Positions 44,598-54,195 of a stretch of 57,663 bases of DNA are shown here, in pieces. The DNA is taken from NCBI RefSeq assembly GCF_029255185.1, contig NZ_JAPUVO010000101.1:1-57663 (forward strand), given 5' to 3'. A program made the translations under genes and the position numbers. A model generated the notes under the pieces. It made no database searches and was not told where the DNA came from. It worked only from the letters and a program-made list of their open reading frames with translations. How positions within the stretch are numbered: the stretch's first letter is position 1; the number at the start of each line of letters is the position of its first letter. This DNA comes from Propionivibrio sp. Lineage in GTDB: Bacteria; Pseudomonadota; Gammaproteobacteria; Burkholderiales; Rhodocyclaceae.

Positions 44598-45626
44598 TCA
44601 GAGCAGGATCGGCTCGGGCTTAAGTTCGACGCCAAACTTCGCACGCACATCGCGCTGAACGGCCTGCATCAGCGCCATGACGTCACTGCCCGTCGCTCCG
44701 CCGCGATTGACCAGAACCAGCGCCTGCTTTTCGTACATGCCGACCGGGCCGAGGTCCCGGCCTTTCCAGCCGGCCTGCTCGACCAGCCAGCCGGCAGCCA
44801 GTTTGCTGCGACCGTCGGCCTGCGGGTAGTGCGGCAAACCGGGGTGGCAGGCCAGCAAGCGGTCCGCCGCTGCCGCATCGACCACCGGATTCTGGAAAAA
44901 GCTCCCGGCGTTGGCCAGCTGCGCCGGATCGGGCAGCTTGCGCCGGCGGATGGCAATGATGGCATGAGCGATCTGCTGGGCGCTTGCGGTGACGATGCCC
45001 TGCGCCTCAAGCTCGGCAGCGACATCGGCGTAGCGGGTAAGCGGCTGCCAGACCTTGGGCAGACGAAAAGTCACGTCGGTGATCGCCAGACGGCCGTCCA
45101 GATGCCAGCCCTGCTGCTTGAAGACACTGTCACGATAGGCGAAGCGGCAGGCGCTGTGGTCAAGACGCACGGTCTGGCCAGTAAGCATGTCGCAGGCATT
45201 GAGGCAATGGAAGCGATCAGCGACTTCCAGCCCGTAGGCGCCGATGTTCTGGATCGGTGCGGCGCCGACCGTTCCGGGAATCAAGGACAGATTTTCCAGC
45301 CCCGGCCAACCCTGCGCCAGCGTCCAGCCGACAAAGTCGTGCCAGTTCTCGCCGGCGCCGGCGCGCACGTACCAGGCATCGGCATCTTCAGCGGCCAGTT
45401 CGCGGCCTCCGATGGCCATATGCAGAACGAGACCATTAAAATCGCCAGTCAGAACGAGATTGCTGCCGTCGCCGAGAATGAAGCAGCGTGAAGGGACTTT
45501 GCCGGCAAGCAGGGTGAGCTGATCGGCCGAATGGATCTTGGCGTAAAGCGCCGCATGTGCAGGCAGCGCCAGCGTATTGCGTGCGACCAGATTGGCCTCG
45601 CGTTCGACGAAATCGGGAAGATTCAC
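44598..45626 (-). CDS. murB: UDP-N-acetylenolpyruvoylglucosamine reductase
   Basis: The 342-residue flavoenzyme of peptidoglycan synthesis is of the E. coli type I form. [55 protein letters not shown] and the end [12 protein letters not shown]-like stretch carry FAD- and substrate-binding residues. It lies 20 bases downstream of metH, which is not its usual partner. Confidence 0.95.
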   Translation of the reverse strand: MNLPDFVEREANLVARNTLALPAHAALYAKIHSADQLTLLAGKVPSRCFILGDGSNLVLTGDFNGLVLHMAIGGRELAAEDADAWYVRAGAGENWHDFVGWTLAQGWPGLENLSLIPGTVGAAPIQNIGAYGLEVADRFHCLNACDMLTGQTVRLDHSACRFAYRDSVFKQQGWHLDGRLAITDVTFRLPKVWQPLTRYADVAAELEAQGIVTASAQQIAHAIIAIRRRKLPDPAQLANAGSFFQNPVVDAAAADRLLACHPGLPHYPQADGRSKLAAGWLVEQAGWKGRDLGPVGMYEKQALVLVNRGGATGSDVMALMQAVQRDVRAKFGVELKPEPILL

Positions 45627-45646
45627 CCCAGACCTCAGCGCACAGA

Positions 45647-48600
45647 TCAGAGCAGCGGCGCCAACCAGCGTTCGGCTTGCGCAACACTCAAACCGGTGCG
45701 TTGCGCCCAGTCTTCGAGCTGATCACGGCCGATTTTGCTGATCGCAAAATAGCGTGCCTGCGGGTGCGCCAGGAAAAACCCCGAAACAGCCGCCGCCGGT
45801 GTCATGGCAAAGGATTCGGTCAGCCCCATATCAGCGTTGACCGTAGCGTCGAGTAGCGCGAACAGCGGCCCCTTGACGGTATGATCCGGGCATGCCGGAT
45901 AGCCGGGTGCGGGACGGATGCCCTGATATGCCTCGCCAATCAGCGCATCGCTGCTCAAGGTTTCACCTGATGCATAGCCCCAGTAGTCGCGCCGCACCTG
46001 CGCGTGCAGCCACTCGGCACAAGCCTCGGCGAGGCGGTCGGCGAGCGATTTGAGCATGATCGCGCGGTAATCGTCGTGTGCCGCTTCAAACTGCGCGAGT
46101 TTTTTCTCGATTCCCAGACCGGCGCTGACGGCGAAGACACCGATCCAGTCAGGCGTACCTTGACCCGCGACAAAATCGGCGAGGCAGTAATGTGGCTTGC
46201 CCGCCGGGCGTTCGTGTTGCTGGCGCAGGTTGTGCCAGACCATCAGTTTTTCGCTGCGCGATTCATCGGCATAAAGTTCGATATCATCATCAACGGCATT
46301 GGCCGGATATAAGCCAAAAACCGCGTTGGCGGTGATCCACTGTTCAGCGACCATGGCGTTGAGCATGGCCTGGCCGTCGGCAAAAACCGAGCGTGCCGTT
46401 TCGCCAACCACCGCATCGTCGAGGATCTTCGGAAACGCACCCGCCAGATCCCAGGTTTGAAAGAAGGGCCCCCAGTCGATATAGGCGGCAAGCGTGGCCA
46501 GATCGACATTGCGCAGCACGTGCAGGCCGGGCTTTAGCGGAGCGGGCGGCCGATAGGCGGGATCGGCATTCCAAATAAAACGATTGCTGCGCGCAGCGGC
46601 CAGTGTGACGAGCTGGACGCCTTTCTTGTTGGCATGCTGCACACGAACCTTCTCGTAGTCGGCAGCAATTTCGGCCTTGAAACCGGCGGCATTGTCGATC
46701 GACAGCAGCTTGGTGACGACGCCCACAGCGCGCGAGGCATCGGGCACATAGACCACCGGGCCGGAGTAGTGCGGCGCGATCTTGATTGCCGTATGCGCGC
46801 GGCTGGTCGTAGCGCCTCCGATCAGCAGCGGGATGGCTTCACCCTGGCCGCCGTCAGCAAAGCCCAGACGCTGCATTTCAGCGGCGACGTGGCCCATTTC
46901 CTCAAGCGACGGGGTGATCAGTCCTGACAGGCCAATCGCCTGCGCGCCGTGCTCCTTCGCGGCGTGCAAAATCCGGTCGCAAGACACCATGACACCCAGA
47001 TCAATAACATCGTAGCCGTTGCAGCCGAGCACGACGCCGACGATGTTCTTGCCGATATCATGGACATCCCCCTTGACCGTGGCGATAACGATCCGGCCCT
47101 TGCTCGTCGCGCCAGTGCGCAGCTTTTCGGCTTCGACAAAGGGGATCAGATGTGCCACCGCCTGCTTCATGACCCGTGCCGATTTGACGACCTGCGGCAG
47201 GAACATCTTGCCGGCGCCGAAGAGATCGCCAACGACGTTCATGCCATTCATCAGCGGGCCTTCAATGACCGACAGTGGCGGCTGGCCGGCGGCTTCGAGT
47301 GCGGCGCGGCACTCCTCGGTATCAGCGACGACGAAGTCGGTAATTCCCTTGACCAACGCGTGCGAGAGGCGGGCCTCAACATCCAGCTCGCGCCACGCAA
47401 GGTCGGGGCCCGTGTCTTTCGCCTTGCCTTCCTTCACCGTCAGGGCAAACTCAACCAGTGCTTCGCCGGATCCCGGGTTGCGGTTGAGCACCACCGCCTC
47501 GACTTTCTCGCGCAGTTCTGCATCAAGATCGTCATAAACGCCAAGCATGCCGGCATTGACGATGCCCATCGACAGCCCGGCCTTGACCGCATGATAAAGG
47601 AATACGGTGTGGATCGCTTCGCGCACCGGGTCGTTGCCGCGGAATGAAAAGGAAACGTTGGAGACGCCACCGGAGACCTGCGCGTGCGGCAGCCTGGCGC
47701 GAATCCAGCGGCAGGCTTCGATGAAGTCAACGGCGTAGTTGTCGTGTTCCTCAATGCCGGTGGCGATGGCGAAGATGTTCGGATCGAAAATGATGTCCTC
47801 GGGCGGAAAACCGATACCGAGCAGCAGATCGTAGGCGCGTTTGCAGATTTCGGTTTTGCGCGCATAGGTATCAGCCTGCCCGGCCTCGTCAAAGGCCATT
47901 ACCACGACCGCTGCGCCGTAGCGGCGAGCGAGCCTAGCATGATGCAGGAAGGCGGCTTCGCCCTCCTTCATCGAGATCGAGTTGACGATGCCCTTGCCCT
48001 GGATGCACTTGAGGCCGGCCTCGATAATCTCCCATTTGGACGAGTCGATCATGATCGGCACGCGCGAGATGTCAGGCTCGGTGGCGATCAGCTTGAGAAA
48101 GCGGTCCATCGCCGCTTTCGAGTCCAGCATCGCCTCGTCCATATTGATGTCGATCACCTGCGCACCATTCTCGACCTGCTGGCGAGCGACGGCCAGCGCA
48201 TCGTCAAGGCGGCCTTCAAGGATCATGCGCGAAAAAGCTTTCGATCCGGTCACGTTAGTGCGTTCGCCGACGTTCACGAAAAGTGAATCCTTGCCGACGT
48301 TAAAGGGTTCGAGTCCCGACAGGCGCAGTTTCTTTTCAATTTGCGGAACCGCGCGCGGCGCGCTGCCGGCAACGCCTTGGGCAATTGCCGCAATATGCGC
48401 CGGCGAGGTACCGCAGCAGCCGCCGACGATGTTGACGAAACCCTGTTTCGCCCAGTCGACGATTTCCACGGCCAGTTGCTCGGGCGTCTCATCGTAGCCG
48501 GTCGGCGACAGCGGGTTGGGCAAGCCGGCGTTCGGGTGCGCCGAGATAAAACAGTCGCAGATGCGCGACAGTTCCTCGACGTACTGGCGTAGTTCCGCAG

Positions 48601-49354
48601 CGCCGAGCGCGCAGTTCAGACCAAAGGACAGCGGGCGAATGTGGCTGAGCGAATTCCAGAAGGCTTCGGCGGTCTGCCCGGAAAGCGTGCGCCCGGAAGC
48701 ATCGGTGATCGTCCCCGAAATCATCACCGGCCAGCGCCGCCCGACCTTCTCGAAATGCTGCTCGATCGAGAACAGCGCCGCCTTGGCGTTGAGCGTGTCG
48801 AAAATCGTCTCAACCAGCAGGATATCGGCGCCACCGTCGCACAGGCCGCGGATCGCTTCGCCATAGGTGTCAACCAGTTGGTCGAAGCTGGTATTGCGAT
48901 AGCCCGGATCATTGACGTCCGGCGAAATCGACGCCGTGCGCGAGGTCGGGCCGAGAACGCCGGCGACGAAACGCGGCTTGGCCTGATCCTTGGCGGTGTA
49001 CTCGTCGCAGGCCGCACGGGCGAGTTGCGCACCGGCGAAGTTCAGTTCATAAACGATGGCCTCCAGTTGGTAGTCGGCCTGCGACACGGCCGTGGCGTTG
49101 AAGGTATTAGTCTCCAGAATGTCGGCGCCAGCGGCCAGATACTCGGCATGAATGCCGCGTATCACTTCCGGGCGGGTGAGCAGCAACAGATCGTTGTTAC
49201 CCTTCAGGTCGTGCCCATGGCCGGCAAAGCGCTCGCCGCGATAATCGGCTTCATGCAGCCGGTGGCGCTGGATCATGGTGCCCATGGCGCCGTCAAGAAC
49301 GAGGATGCGTTGCTGGAGCAGGGTTTTGAGTTCGGCTGTGCGGTCGGGCTGCAT
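45647..49354 (-). CDS. metH: cobalamin-dependent methionine synthase
   Basis: The roughly 1235-residue, four-module enzyme has a homocysteine domain with zinc-binding Cys pair ([12 protein letters not shown] near residue 310). A methyltetrahydrofolate domain follows ([32 protein letters not shown]). The cobalamin domain has [19 protein letters not shown], where the His binds cobalt. The AdoMet activation domain (PALKPG-like to the end) contains the [13 protein letters not shown] block. Length equals E. coli MetH. The ATG at 49354 is chosen; a frame-open TTG at 49387 would give eleven extra residues without similarity. Confidence 0.96.
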   Translation of the reverse strand: MQPDRTAELKTLLQQRILVLDGAMGTMIQRHRLHEADYRGERFAGHGHDLKGNNDLLLLTRPEVIRGIHAEYLAAGADILETNTFNATAVSQADYQLEAIVYELNFAGAQLARAACDEYTAKDQAKPRFVAGVLGPTSRTASISPDVNDPGYRNTSFDQLVDTYGEAIRGLCDGGADILLVETIFDTLNAKAALFSIEQHFEKVGRRWPVMISGTITDASGRTLSGQTAEAFWNSLSHIRPLSFGLNCALGAAELRQYVEELSRICDCFISAHPNAGLPNPLSPTGYDETPEQLAVEIVDWAKQGFVNIVGGCCGTSPAHIAAIAQGVAGSAPRAVPQIEKKLRLSGLEPFNVGKDSLFVNVGERTNVTGSKAFSRMILEGRLDDALAVARQQVENGAQVIDINMDEAMLDSKAAMDRFLKLIATEPDISRVPIMIDSSKWEIIEAGLKCIQGKGIVNSISMKEGEAAFLHHARLARRYGAAVVVMAFDEAGQADTYARKTEICKRAYDLLLGIGFPPEDIIFDPNIFAIATGIEEHDNYAVDFIEACRWIRARLPHAQVSGGVSNVSFSFRGNDPVREAIHTVFLYHAVKAGLSMGIVNAGMLGVYDDLDAELREKVEAVVLNRNPGSGEALVEFALTVKEGKAKDTGPDLAWRELDVEARLSHALVKGITDFVVADTEECRAALEAAGQPPLSVIEGPLMNGMNVVGDLFGAGKMFLPQVVKSARVMKQAVAHLIPFVEAEKLRTGATSKGRIVIATVKGDVHDIGKNIVGVVLGCNGYDVIDLGVMVSCDRILHAAKEHGAQAIGLSGLITPSLEEMGHVAAEMQRLGFADGGQGEAIPLLIGGATTSRAHTAIKIAPHYSGPVVYVPDASRAVGVVTKLLSIDNAAGFKAEIAADYEKVRVQHANKKGVQLVTLAAARSNRFIWNADPAYRPPAPLKPGLHVLRNVDLATLAAYIDWGPFFQTWDLAGAFPKILDDAVVGETARSVFADGQAMLNAMVAEQWITANAVFGLYPANAVDDDIELYADESRSEKLMVWHNLRQQHERPAGKPHYCLADFVAGQGTPDWIGVFAVSAGLGIEKKLAQFEAAHDDYRAIMLKSLADRLAEACAEWLHAQVRRDYWGYASGETLSSDALIGEAYQGIRPAPGYPACPDHTVKGPLFALLDATVNADMGLTESFAMTPAAAVSGFFLAHPQARYFAISKIGRDQLEDWAQRTGLSVAQAERWLAPLL

Positions 49355-49387
49355 GATATCTACCTTGGTGCGTGATGTGTAAAGCAA

Positions 49388-49417
49388 ACAACCCGCCGGC
49401 GAAAAGCGCGACGGGTT
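49388..49417 (-). terminator. hairpin in the metH upstream region
   Basis: CAACCCG (49388-49394) pairs with CGGGTTG (49411-49417), with two further pairs inside. On the minus strand it is followed by TTTGCTTT and lies 33 bases before the metH start, where it could attenuate or protect the metH leader. I see no cobalamin or SAH riboswitch core around it. Confidence 0.35.
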
Positions 49418-49492
49418 GTCATGGGCGGAATTTACGTACCCAGCCCCGGCTTGTCAAATACTGTCGCCGCAATCCGAGCAGGAGATCAAGGT

Positions 49493-49498
49493 TATAAT
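49493..49498 (+). promoter_or_regulatory. -10 box of rnpB
   Basis: A perfect TATAAT lies seven bases before the predicted 5' end of RNase P RNA at 49505. The -35 region is poor (CAATCC at 49470-49475 with 17-base spacing). Confidence 0.6.
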
Positions 49499-49504
49499 CG
49501 CCGC

Positions 49505-49908
49505 GGGAAGTCGGCCAGGCAACCGCTGGGCGAAAGGCGCAAGTCTTAGCCGAGAGGAAAGTCCGGGCTTCGCAGAGCAAGATGCCGGTTAACGACCGGG
49601 CACCGTGAGGTGACGGAAAGTGCAACAGAGAATAGACCGCCTAAGCACGGGGAAACCCGGGCCGGTAAGGGTGAAACGGCGCCCTGGCGAAAGCCGGGGC
49701 GGTCGGGCGAGAGTCCGGCCGAGGTAAGAGCTCACCGCGGACGTGGTAACACGGACGGCACGGCAAACCCCATCTGAAGCAAGGCCAAATAGGGAAGCGC
49801 ATGGCGTGGCTCGCGCCGCTTCCGGGTAGGCTGCTTGAGCGTGCTGGCAACAGTACGCCTAGAGGAATGGTTGTCCACGACAGAACCCGGCTTAACGACC
49901 GGCTTCCC
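49505..49908 (+). ncRNA. rnpB: RNase P RNA, bacterial class A
   Basis: The 5' GGGAAGTCGG (49505-49514) pairs with the 3' CCGGCTTCCC (49899-49908) to form helix P1. The conserved core is present in order: GAGAGGAAAGTCCGGGCT, ACAGAGAATAGACCGCC, GGTAAGGGTGAAACGG, the AGAGCTCACCGCG region and AGAGGAATGGTTGTCC near the 3' end. Length of about 404 nucleotides fits betaproteobacterial class A RNAs. The RNA is the catalytic part of RNase P, which matures tRNA 5' ends. ORFs that can be read through it are spurious. Confidence 0.95.
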
Positions 49909-49929
49909 ACCTCTTTTGATCCGTATGAA

Positions 49930-49953
49930 CCGCCTGCGCTTCAGGCAAGCGCG
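49930..49953. repeat. 24-base hairpin repeat, copy 1
   Basis: CCGCCTGCGCTTCAGGCAAGCGCG, the same as 50709-50732 except for one base. It holds a 6-bp stem GCGCTT/AAGCGC around a 5-base loop. The stretch 49909-50045 around it contains no gene that I can support. Confidence 0.5.
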
Positions 49954-50045
49954 TCGCTGATCATGCCGATCGCTTCCCCGGCCGATCCGAATGCCTTGGC
50001 GTTGATGGAGCGTGGGCATTTCAACGGTATTAACCAATCAACCAG

Positions 50046-50366
50046 TCACCTGCTCAACAACCGTTTCGCTAGAATCGTGGGGTAGTCCTGCCTATGCCCG
50101 GCAATGAGGTACAAATAGGTATCGCTGCCGATCTGTCGGTAGACCAATTTGTGATGCGAGGTATAGACGTTCTGGTAGTCCAAGATGCCCACTGATGCCA
50201 GTTCTTGGACAGGCGTTCCATTGAAAACTCCAGAGTCAACTTTCTCCAACTTGTCAAAAATCTCGTCCTCAGCTTTCAGCCATGCGACTTCGCCCCACTT
50301 GTCGAGCATGTAGTCCTGAAGCGAAAGCAAGTCCGTCTGGGCATCGGGAAGAATGATGACCGCCAT
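50046..50366 (-). CDS. RelE/ParE-family toxin
   Basis: The 106-residue protein starts AVIILPDAQTDLLSLQDYM, with EIFDKLEKVDSGVFNG, LVYRQIGSDTYLYLIAGHRQDY and AKRLLSR at the end. This is the RelE/ParE fold (helix hairpin, then a beta sheet with Arg/His-rich last strands). It probably acts on ribosome-bound mRNA or on gyrase; the sequence does not decide. Its ATG shares one base with the antitoxin stop (TAATG), the usual coupling of such pairs. Confidence 0.8.
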   Translation of the reverse strand: MAVIILPDAQTDLLSLQDYMLDKWGEVAWLKAEDEIFDKLEKVDSGVFNGTPVQELASVGILDYQNVYTSHHKLVYRQIGSDTYLYLIAGHRQDYPTILAKRLLSR

Positions 50367-50644
50367 TATTTTCGGCTTTGACGAGCAGCCAGCAGTTGCG
50401 CCCTTGAGTCCGCAGCGGAAATGCCTTTCCCGTATATGCGGTCCTTCTCGCCCAAGGCGATGATTTTCAAAGCCGCAATGAGCGCTTCCTTTTCCTGAAA
50501 CTGCTTGACGCCCTCTATCACCATACTGGCCTCACCATTTTGGGTGATAACAAACGGATTCCCATTCATTTCCAGATCTTCGGAAATCTTGGCCGCATGG
50601 CTCTTCAGGTACGAAATGGACTTGATGTTGGCGATGGACTGCAT
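50366..50644 (-). CDS. Phd/YefM-family antitoxin
   Basis: The 92-residue protein has an N-terminal Phd/YefM DNA-binding fold (NIKSISYLKSHAAKISEDL, NPFVITQNGEASMVIEGVKQFQ). A flexible C-terminal tail (ISAADSRAQLLAARQSRK) would bind the toxin. It is the first gene of the pair, so it probably represses its own promoter in 50645-50703, where the TGAATTTAGTACCGAATTTAG repeat region may serve as operator. Confidence 0.83.
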   Translation of the reverse strand: MQSIANIKSISYLKSHAAKISEDLEMNGNPFVITQNGEASMVIEGVKQFQEKEALIAALKIIALGEKDRIYGKGISAADSRAQLLAARQSRK

Positions 50645-50665
50645 GTTGCCTCCCAGAATTCGACA

Positions 50666-50692
50666 GGTCTGAATTTAGTACCGAATTTAGTT
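50666..50692. promoter_or_regulatory. repeat in the toxin-antitoxin promoter region
   Basis: GAATTTAGT occurs twice in short succession upstream of the antitoxin start (around 50671-50692). The repeats lie where the antitoxin would bind to control the pair. Position of the promoter itself is not certain. Confidence 0.3.
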
Positions 50693-50703
50693 GGTGTCAA
50701 TAC

Positions 50704-52074
50704 TTACCCCGCCTGCGCTTCAAGCAAGCGCGGCCCCAACAGGCCATTGAGCGCTGACAGATCGTCCTCGCTTAACACGCCGGCCGCAGCTTTGAGTTTG
50801 AGCCCCTGAAACAGGGTCTCGTAACGCGCCTTGCTCAGATCACGCTGCGTCGTATAGAGCTGCTGTTCCGCGTTCAGGACATCGATGTTAATGCGGATGC
50901 CGAGCGTATAACCAACCTGATTCCCCTTGACCGCGCTTTCTCCCGAGAGCACCGCCGAATCGAGCGCTTCGATCTGGGCCAGGCCGTTGGTGATTCCCGC
51001 GTAGGCCTGCCGGGCGTCGCTGGCTGCCTGCCGCCTTGCCGCTTCGAGATCGGCGCGGGTTTTATGGCGGTTGGATACAGCTTCGGCGACCCGTGCATTC
51101 GTCGCGCCGCCCGAAAAGATCGGGATGTTCAACTGCACACCAAGCGCCTTCGACCTGGCCTGGGTTGAGTAATCCACCGGGGTTGTCAGGCTGCCCGAAG
51201 CATAATTGCCACCGTAAGACGCCGTAAAGTCCACGGTCGGCAGATGTTCCGAACGGAACTTTTTCACTGCCGATTCCGCCGCCATCAGCGCGGCCTGTTG
51301 TGCGCGCACCAGTGGATTATTGTCTTTGGCCTGGCTGATCCAGGCCTCGGGATCGTCTGGCGCAGGCCTTGGCGCAACGACCGATGGACGCAATACCGCA
51401 AGCCGGGTGGGTAACTGGCCCACCACCTTCTCAAGTTCTGAACGCTTGGTCTCCAGCTCGTTCAGGGCGGCGACCCGTTGCGCGCGGGCGAGGTCGATGC
51501 GTGACTGGGCTTCATGCACATCGGTGACGGTTGTTGTCCCGGCCTGAAAACCCCGTTTGGCAATTGCCAGTTGTTCGCCCATGGCCCTAAGTTGGGCATC
51601 GGCCACGGCGATGCCATCTTCGGCCACCACCACATCGAAATAAACCCGCGCCACGCGCAGGACAAGCTCCTGTTCGGCCTGGGCAAACTGCGCCGTGGCC
51701 TGCTCGACAATCGATTCGGATTCACTGTAAGCGTAGAGATTCTGGATTCGGATCACCGGCTGGGTCAGTTGCAGCGTCCAGTTCCAGGTATTGACATCGC
51801 GTTGCAGGGCCGGGGCAGTGCTGAAGGCCGTGTTGGCCTGTGTGCGGCCATCGTTGCCAGTGGCCGCCACAACCGGCAAAAGCCCGGCGCGCGCCAGCGG
51901 GATTTTTTGTTGAGCCGCCGCAAGCGTGTAACGCGCCGCCTCGAAGCCCGGATCGTTAAGCTGCGCCAGTCGATAGACATCGAGCAAATCGGCAGCGCAG
52001 GCCAATCCCAACGGCATGATCGCCGACAGACCGGCACAAACTGTCCGGTACATCAGACGCTTCAGGCGCTTCAT
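50704..52074 (-). CDS. TolC-family outer membrane channel of type I secretion
   Basis: The 456-residue protein has a signal peptide (LMYRTVCAGLSAIMPLGLACAA, cut near residue 28). DLLDVYRLAQLNDPGFEAARY and the repeated helical/strand halves of TolC follow, for example ALLRYE-type strands, VQLNIPIFSGGATNARVAEA, and GYTLGIRINIDVLNAEQQLYTTQRDL. It forms the outer membrane exit duct for the RTX exporter. It is the last gene of the operon and overlaps the adaptor gene by ATGA. Confidence 0.92.
   Translation of the reverse strand: MKRLKRLMYRTVCAGLSAIMPLGLACAADLLDVYRLAQLNDPGFEAARYTLAAAQQKIPLARAGLLPVVAATGNDGRTQANTAFSTAPALQRDVNTWNWTLQLTQPVIRIQNLYAYSESESIVEQATAQFAQAEQELVLRVARVYFDVVVAEDGIAVADAQLRAMGEQLAIAKRGFQAGTTTVTDVHEAQSRIDLARAQRVAALNELETKRSELEKVVGQLPTRLAVLRPSVVAPRPAPDDPEAWISQAKDNNPLVRAQQAALMAAESAVKKFRSEHLPTVDFTASYGGNYASGSLTTPVDYSTQARSKALGVQLNIPIFSGGATNARVAEAVSNRHKTRADLEAARRQAASDARQAYAGITNGLAQIEALDSAVLSGESAVKGNQVGYTLGIRINIDVLNAEQQLYTTQRDLSKARYETLFQGLKLKAAAGVLSEDDLSALNGLLGPRLLEAQAG
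50709..50732. repeat. 24-base hairpin repeat, copy 2
   Basis: This copy lies in the last codons of the tolC-type gene and differs by one base from the copy at 49930-49953. The two copies bracket the toxin-antitoxin pair in direct orientation. Confidence 0.5.
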
Positions 52075-53435
52075 CGTTCGCGCCCACTGTCGTACAGCGT
52101 TTTCTGGATCGGCGAGAGCAGATATTCCATGACCGTGCGTTGCCCCTGGTTGATCTCGGCAACCGCCTGCATACCCGGAACCAGCTTGAAAGTCTGCCCC
52201 TGGGCTTCCAGCACCTGGGTCTTGAGCGCGATCAGCGCCTTGTACGTGAGCTGGGCCGGCACCTTTTCTTTTGCCGGGTCTTTGGACGACGGGCTGGCGC
52301 CTTCACTCGCATCCGGGCCGACATGAATCACCTCACCGTCGAGCATGCCGTATTTCTGGAAGGGATAGGCCGCCAGCTTGACCTTGACCTGCTGCTGCGG
52401 ATAGACAAAGCCGACATCGTCGTTCTTGACCATGACCTCGACCACCAGGGGCTCGTTCTCAGGCACCAGCGAAAGCACGACGGTGCCGGGCGAAACCACC
52501 GTGCCAATGGTATGGGTGGCAAGATCCTTGATGATGCCGGCCTGCGAAGCCTTGAGTTCGAGCAGGCCGGACTTGTGTTCCTGTTTGAGTTGCTCCTGTT
52601 GCAATTTGCGGTAATTCCCTTCGGTCTCGACCCGCTCGTTTTGCAGTTCACTGCGATACTTTGACGTAATCTGACTCAATTGCTTGCCGGCCTGAGCCAT
52701 GGCCGCTGCCAGGCTGGCGACGGTTTCCTCCTGGGCGCGCAGGTCACGGGCTTTTTCGAGGTATTCGCGCTGCTTATCGCGCACGGTAACCTGGGCGACA
52801 TACCCTTCCTTGCCCATATCGCTGAAGGAATCCGACTGCGCTTTGAGGATCGGCGTGACCTCGCGCAACTTGGCCAGCACCTCCTTGCCGGAGTCATAAT
52901 CGCGCTGGGTTTTTCTCAAGGCGTCCTGAGCCTGACCCAGAGCGTCCTGGTAGGACTGACGGCGATCGCGGTACTGCGCCTCAACCGAACGGAATAAATC
53001 ATCCGGATCAGTCACCGTGCGCTTGAGCGGCTGACCGGCGAGTTCGGCGTCGATGCGCCGCAGTTGCAGGGAACGCAAGGTCAACTCGGTGGCTATCGTT
53101 TGCTCGTCGGCCTTGGCGATTTGGGTATCCATGCGGATCAAAACCTGACCGGCGCGCACCGCTTGACCTTCCTGAACCAGAATCTCCTGGACAATGCCGG
53201 CATCGGCGGGCTGGACGATTTTGACATAGGTCTGCGGCACCAGCCGCCCTTCAGCGCTGGCAATGATATCCAGCTTGCCGAAAATCGCCCACAGCAGAAG
53301 AATGACAAAAAGCGTGCTGACCACATACAGCACCGTGCGCGGCAGCCTGGCCGGCGGACTCTCCTGAATGGACAGCAACCCCGGAGCAAAATCAAGCGCC
53401 TCGGGCGAAAGCGTTTTGGTCACCGGCAGGTTCAT
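52071..53435 (-). CDS. HlyD-family type I secretion periplasmic adaptor
   Basis: The roughly 454-residue protein has one membrane helix (TVLYVVSTLFVILLLWAIFG at about residues 35-54) after a cytoplasmic N-terminus. A lipoyl-like half motif (GRLVPQTYVKIVQPADAGIV), a long coiled coil (about 120-290) and the second half (ELKASQAGIIKDLATHTIGT) follow. The conserved C-terminus LTYKALIALKTQVL...LVPGMQAVAEINQGQRTVMEYLLSPI fits HlyD. The ATG at 53435 shares a base with the hlyC-like stop (TGATG); the frame is open to 53468. It links the inner membrane exporter to the TolC-type channel. Confidence 0.92.
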   Translation of the reverse strand: MNLPVTKTLSPEALDFAPGLLSIQESPPARLPRTVLYVVSTLFVILLLWAIFGKLDIIASAEGRLVPQTYVKIVQPADAGIVQEILVQEGQAVRAGQVLIRMDTQIAKADEQTIATELTLRSLQLRRIDAELAGQPLKRTVTDPDDLFRSVEAQYRDRRQSYQDALGQAQDALRKTQRDYDSGKEVLAKLREVTPILKAQSDSFSDMGKEGYVAQVTVRDKQREYLEKARDLRAQEETVASLAAAMAQAGKQLSQITSKYRSELQNERVETEGNYRKLQQEQLKQEHKSGLLELKASQAGIIKDLATHTIGTVVSPGTVVLSLVPENEPLVVEVMVKNDDVGFVYPQQQVKVKLAAYPFQKYGMLDGEVIHVGPDASEGASPSSKDPAKEKVPAQLTYKALIALKTQVLEAQGQTFKLVPGMQAVAEINQGQRTVMEYLLSPIQKTLYDSGRER

Positions 53436-53920
53436 CAGTGCGTCGTCGGCACGGGTGTTGGCGGCCACTCGTGCACCGTCATCGCGCCCTGTTTGGCGGC
53501 ATCGGGAAGCATCGCACAGACCTGGCGACCGCGGAAGATCGTCTCGCGCAAGTCCTTGAGTGTTTCCTCCAACTGGCCAAAGGGCGCCACGGCGTCAATG
53601 ATCCATACCGCCTCGCCGCTTTTCCATTCGTGCGGGGCGATTTTTGGTTGGGCGGAGCGCAAACGATCCGCCACGGCTTCATTCACCAAAGCCCAGGTCA
53701 CGAAGGCATAGGGCAGACCATTCTTGGTATAAAGCCGGCATTGGTCGAGTACGACGGGCGGCAATACCGCCCAGTCCAGATCGCCGACGAACATGAATTT
53801 CTTGATCGGATCACGAGCGTAAAGCCACAAGGCCGGCCCGAGGATAGGCAGTTTCGACAAGCCGTCTTTGGCTTGCTCAAGCGCTGCCAGAGCAGCGGCA
53901 TGCGCGTTGTTTTCAGACAT
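53435..53920 (-). CDS. HlyC-like toxin-activating acyltransferase, catalytic His replaced
   Basis: The 161-residue protein (ATG at 53920 behind GGAG; frame open to 53959) resembles HlyC, which transfers fatty acyl groups to lysines of RTX toxins. LGPALWLYARDPIKKF aligns without gaps with the HlyC stretch LGHVSWLWASSPLHRN. YAFVTWA and WIIDAVAPFG match YCSWA and WFIDWIAPFG, so Asp109 equals the catalytic Asp92. At the place of His23 there is Lys40; the spacing to the Asp is 69 in both proteins. No other His is near. It may be inactive, use another residue or have a different role. It lies between the RTX gene and hlyD. Confidence 0.78.
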   Translation of the reverse strand: MSENNAHAAALAALEQAKDGLSKLPILGPALWLYARDPIKKFMFVGDLDWAVLPPVVLDQCRLYTKNGLPYAFVTWALVNEAVADRLRSAQPKIAPHEWKSGEAVWIIDAVAPFGQLEETLKDLRETIFRGRQVCAMLPDAAKQGAMTVHEWPPTPVPTTH

Positions 53921-54025
53921 TTCATTTCTCCAAAATTGGCGCTGTGCCAAAGGCGGCACAGCGCGTCGGCGATGACCGCCAATGATAACTCTGCAAAACT
54001 CAGTTATCCTTAAAAACCCAGTTGT

Positions 54026-54182
54026 TCACCGCAAAGACGCGAAGGACGCAGAGTGCCGCAAAAAACATCAACAGCTTAGCTCTTGTTATTTCTGCCCACA
54101 GCCCTCATCCAAATGGCGAATGGGGAAATCCATGCAATCCCTTGTTTTCTTTGTGATCTTCGCGTCTTCGCGCCTTTGCGGT
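54026..54182. repeat. inverted GCAAAGACGCGAAGG-type repeat
   Basis: Left arm ACCGCAAAGACGCGAAGGAC (54028-54047, continuing GCAGAG) and right arm CTTCGCGTCTTCGCGCCTTTGCGGT (54158-54182 region) are imperfect inverted copies that bound about 155 bases. The unit lies between the RTX gene stop and the hlyC-like gene. Very similar intergenic repeats occur widely in environmental proteobacteria, as I recall; a MITE-like or REP-like element is likely. A promoter for hlyC-hlyD-tolC could be in or after it. Confidence 0.6.
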
Positions 54183-54195
54183 AAGGATTTTAGAA

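Noticed and set aside
49388-49490. Cobalamin or SAH riboswitch upstream of metH
   Set aside because: The leader is only about 130-150 bases before rnpB and shows just one simple hairpin, without the conserved cores of these riboswitches.
49732-50037. 101-codon minus-strand open frame overlapping RNase P RNA
   Set aside because: Most of it lies inside the conserved rnpB structure; the peptide is low in complexity and unlike any family I know.
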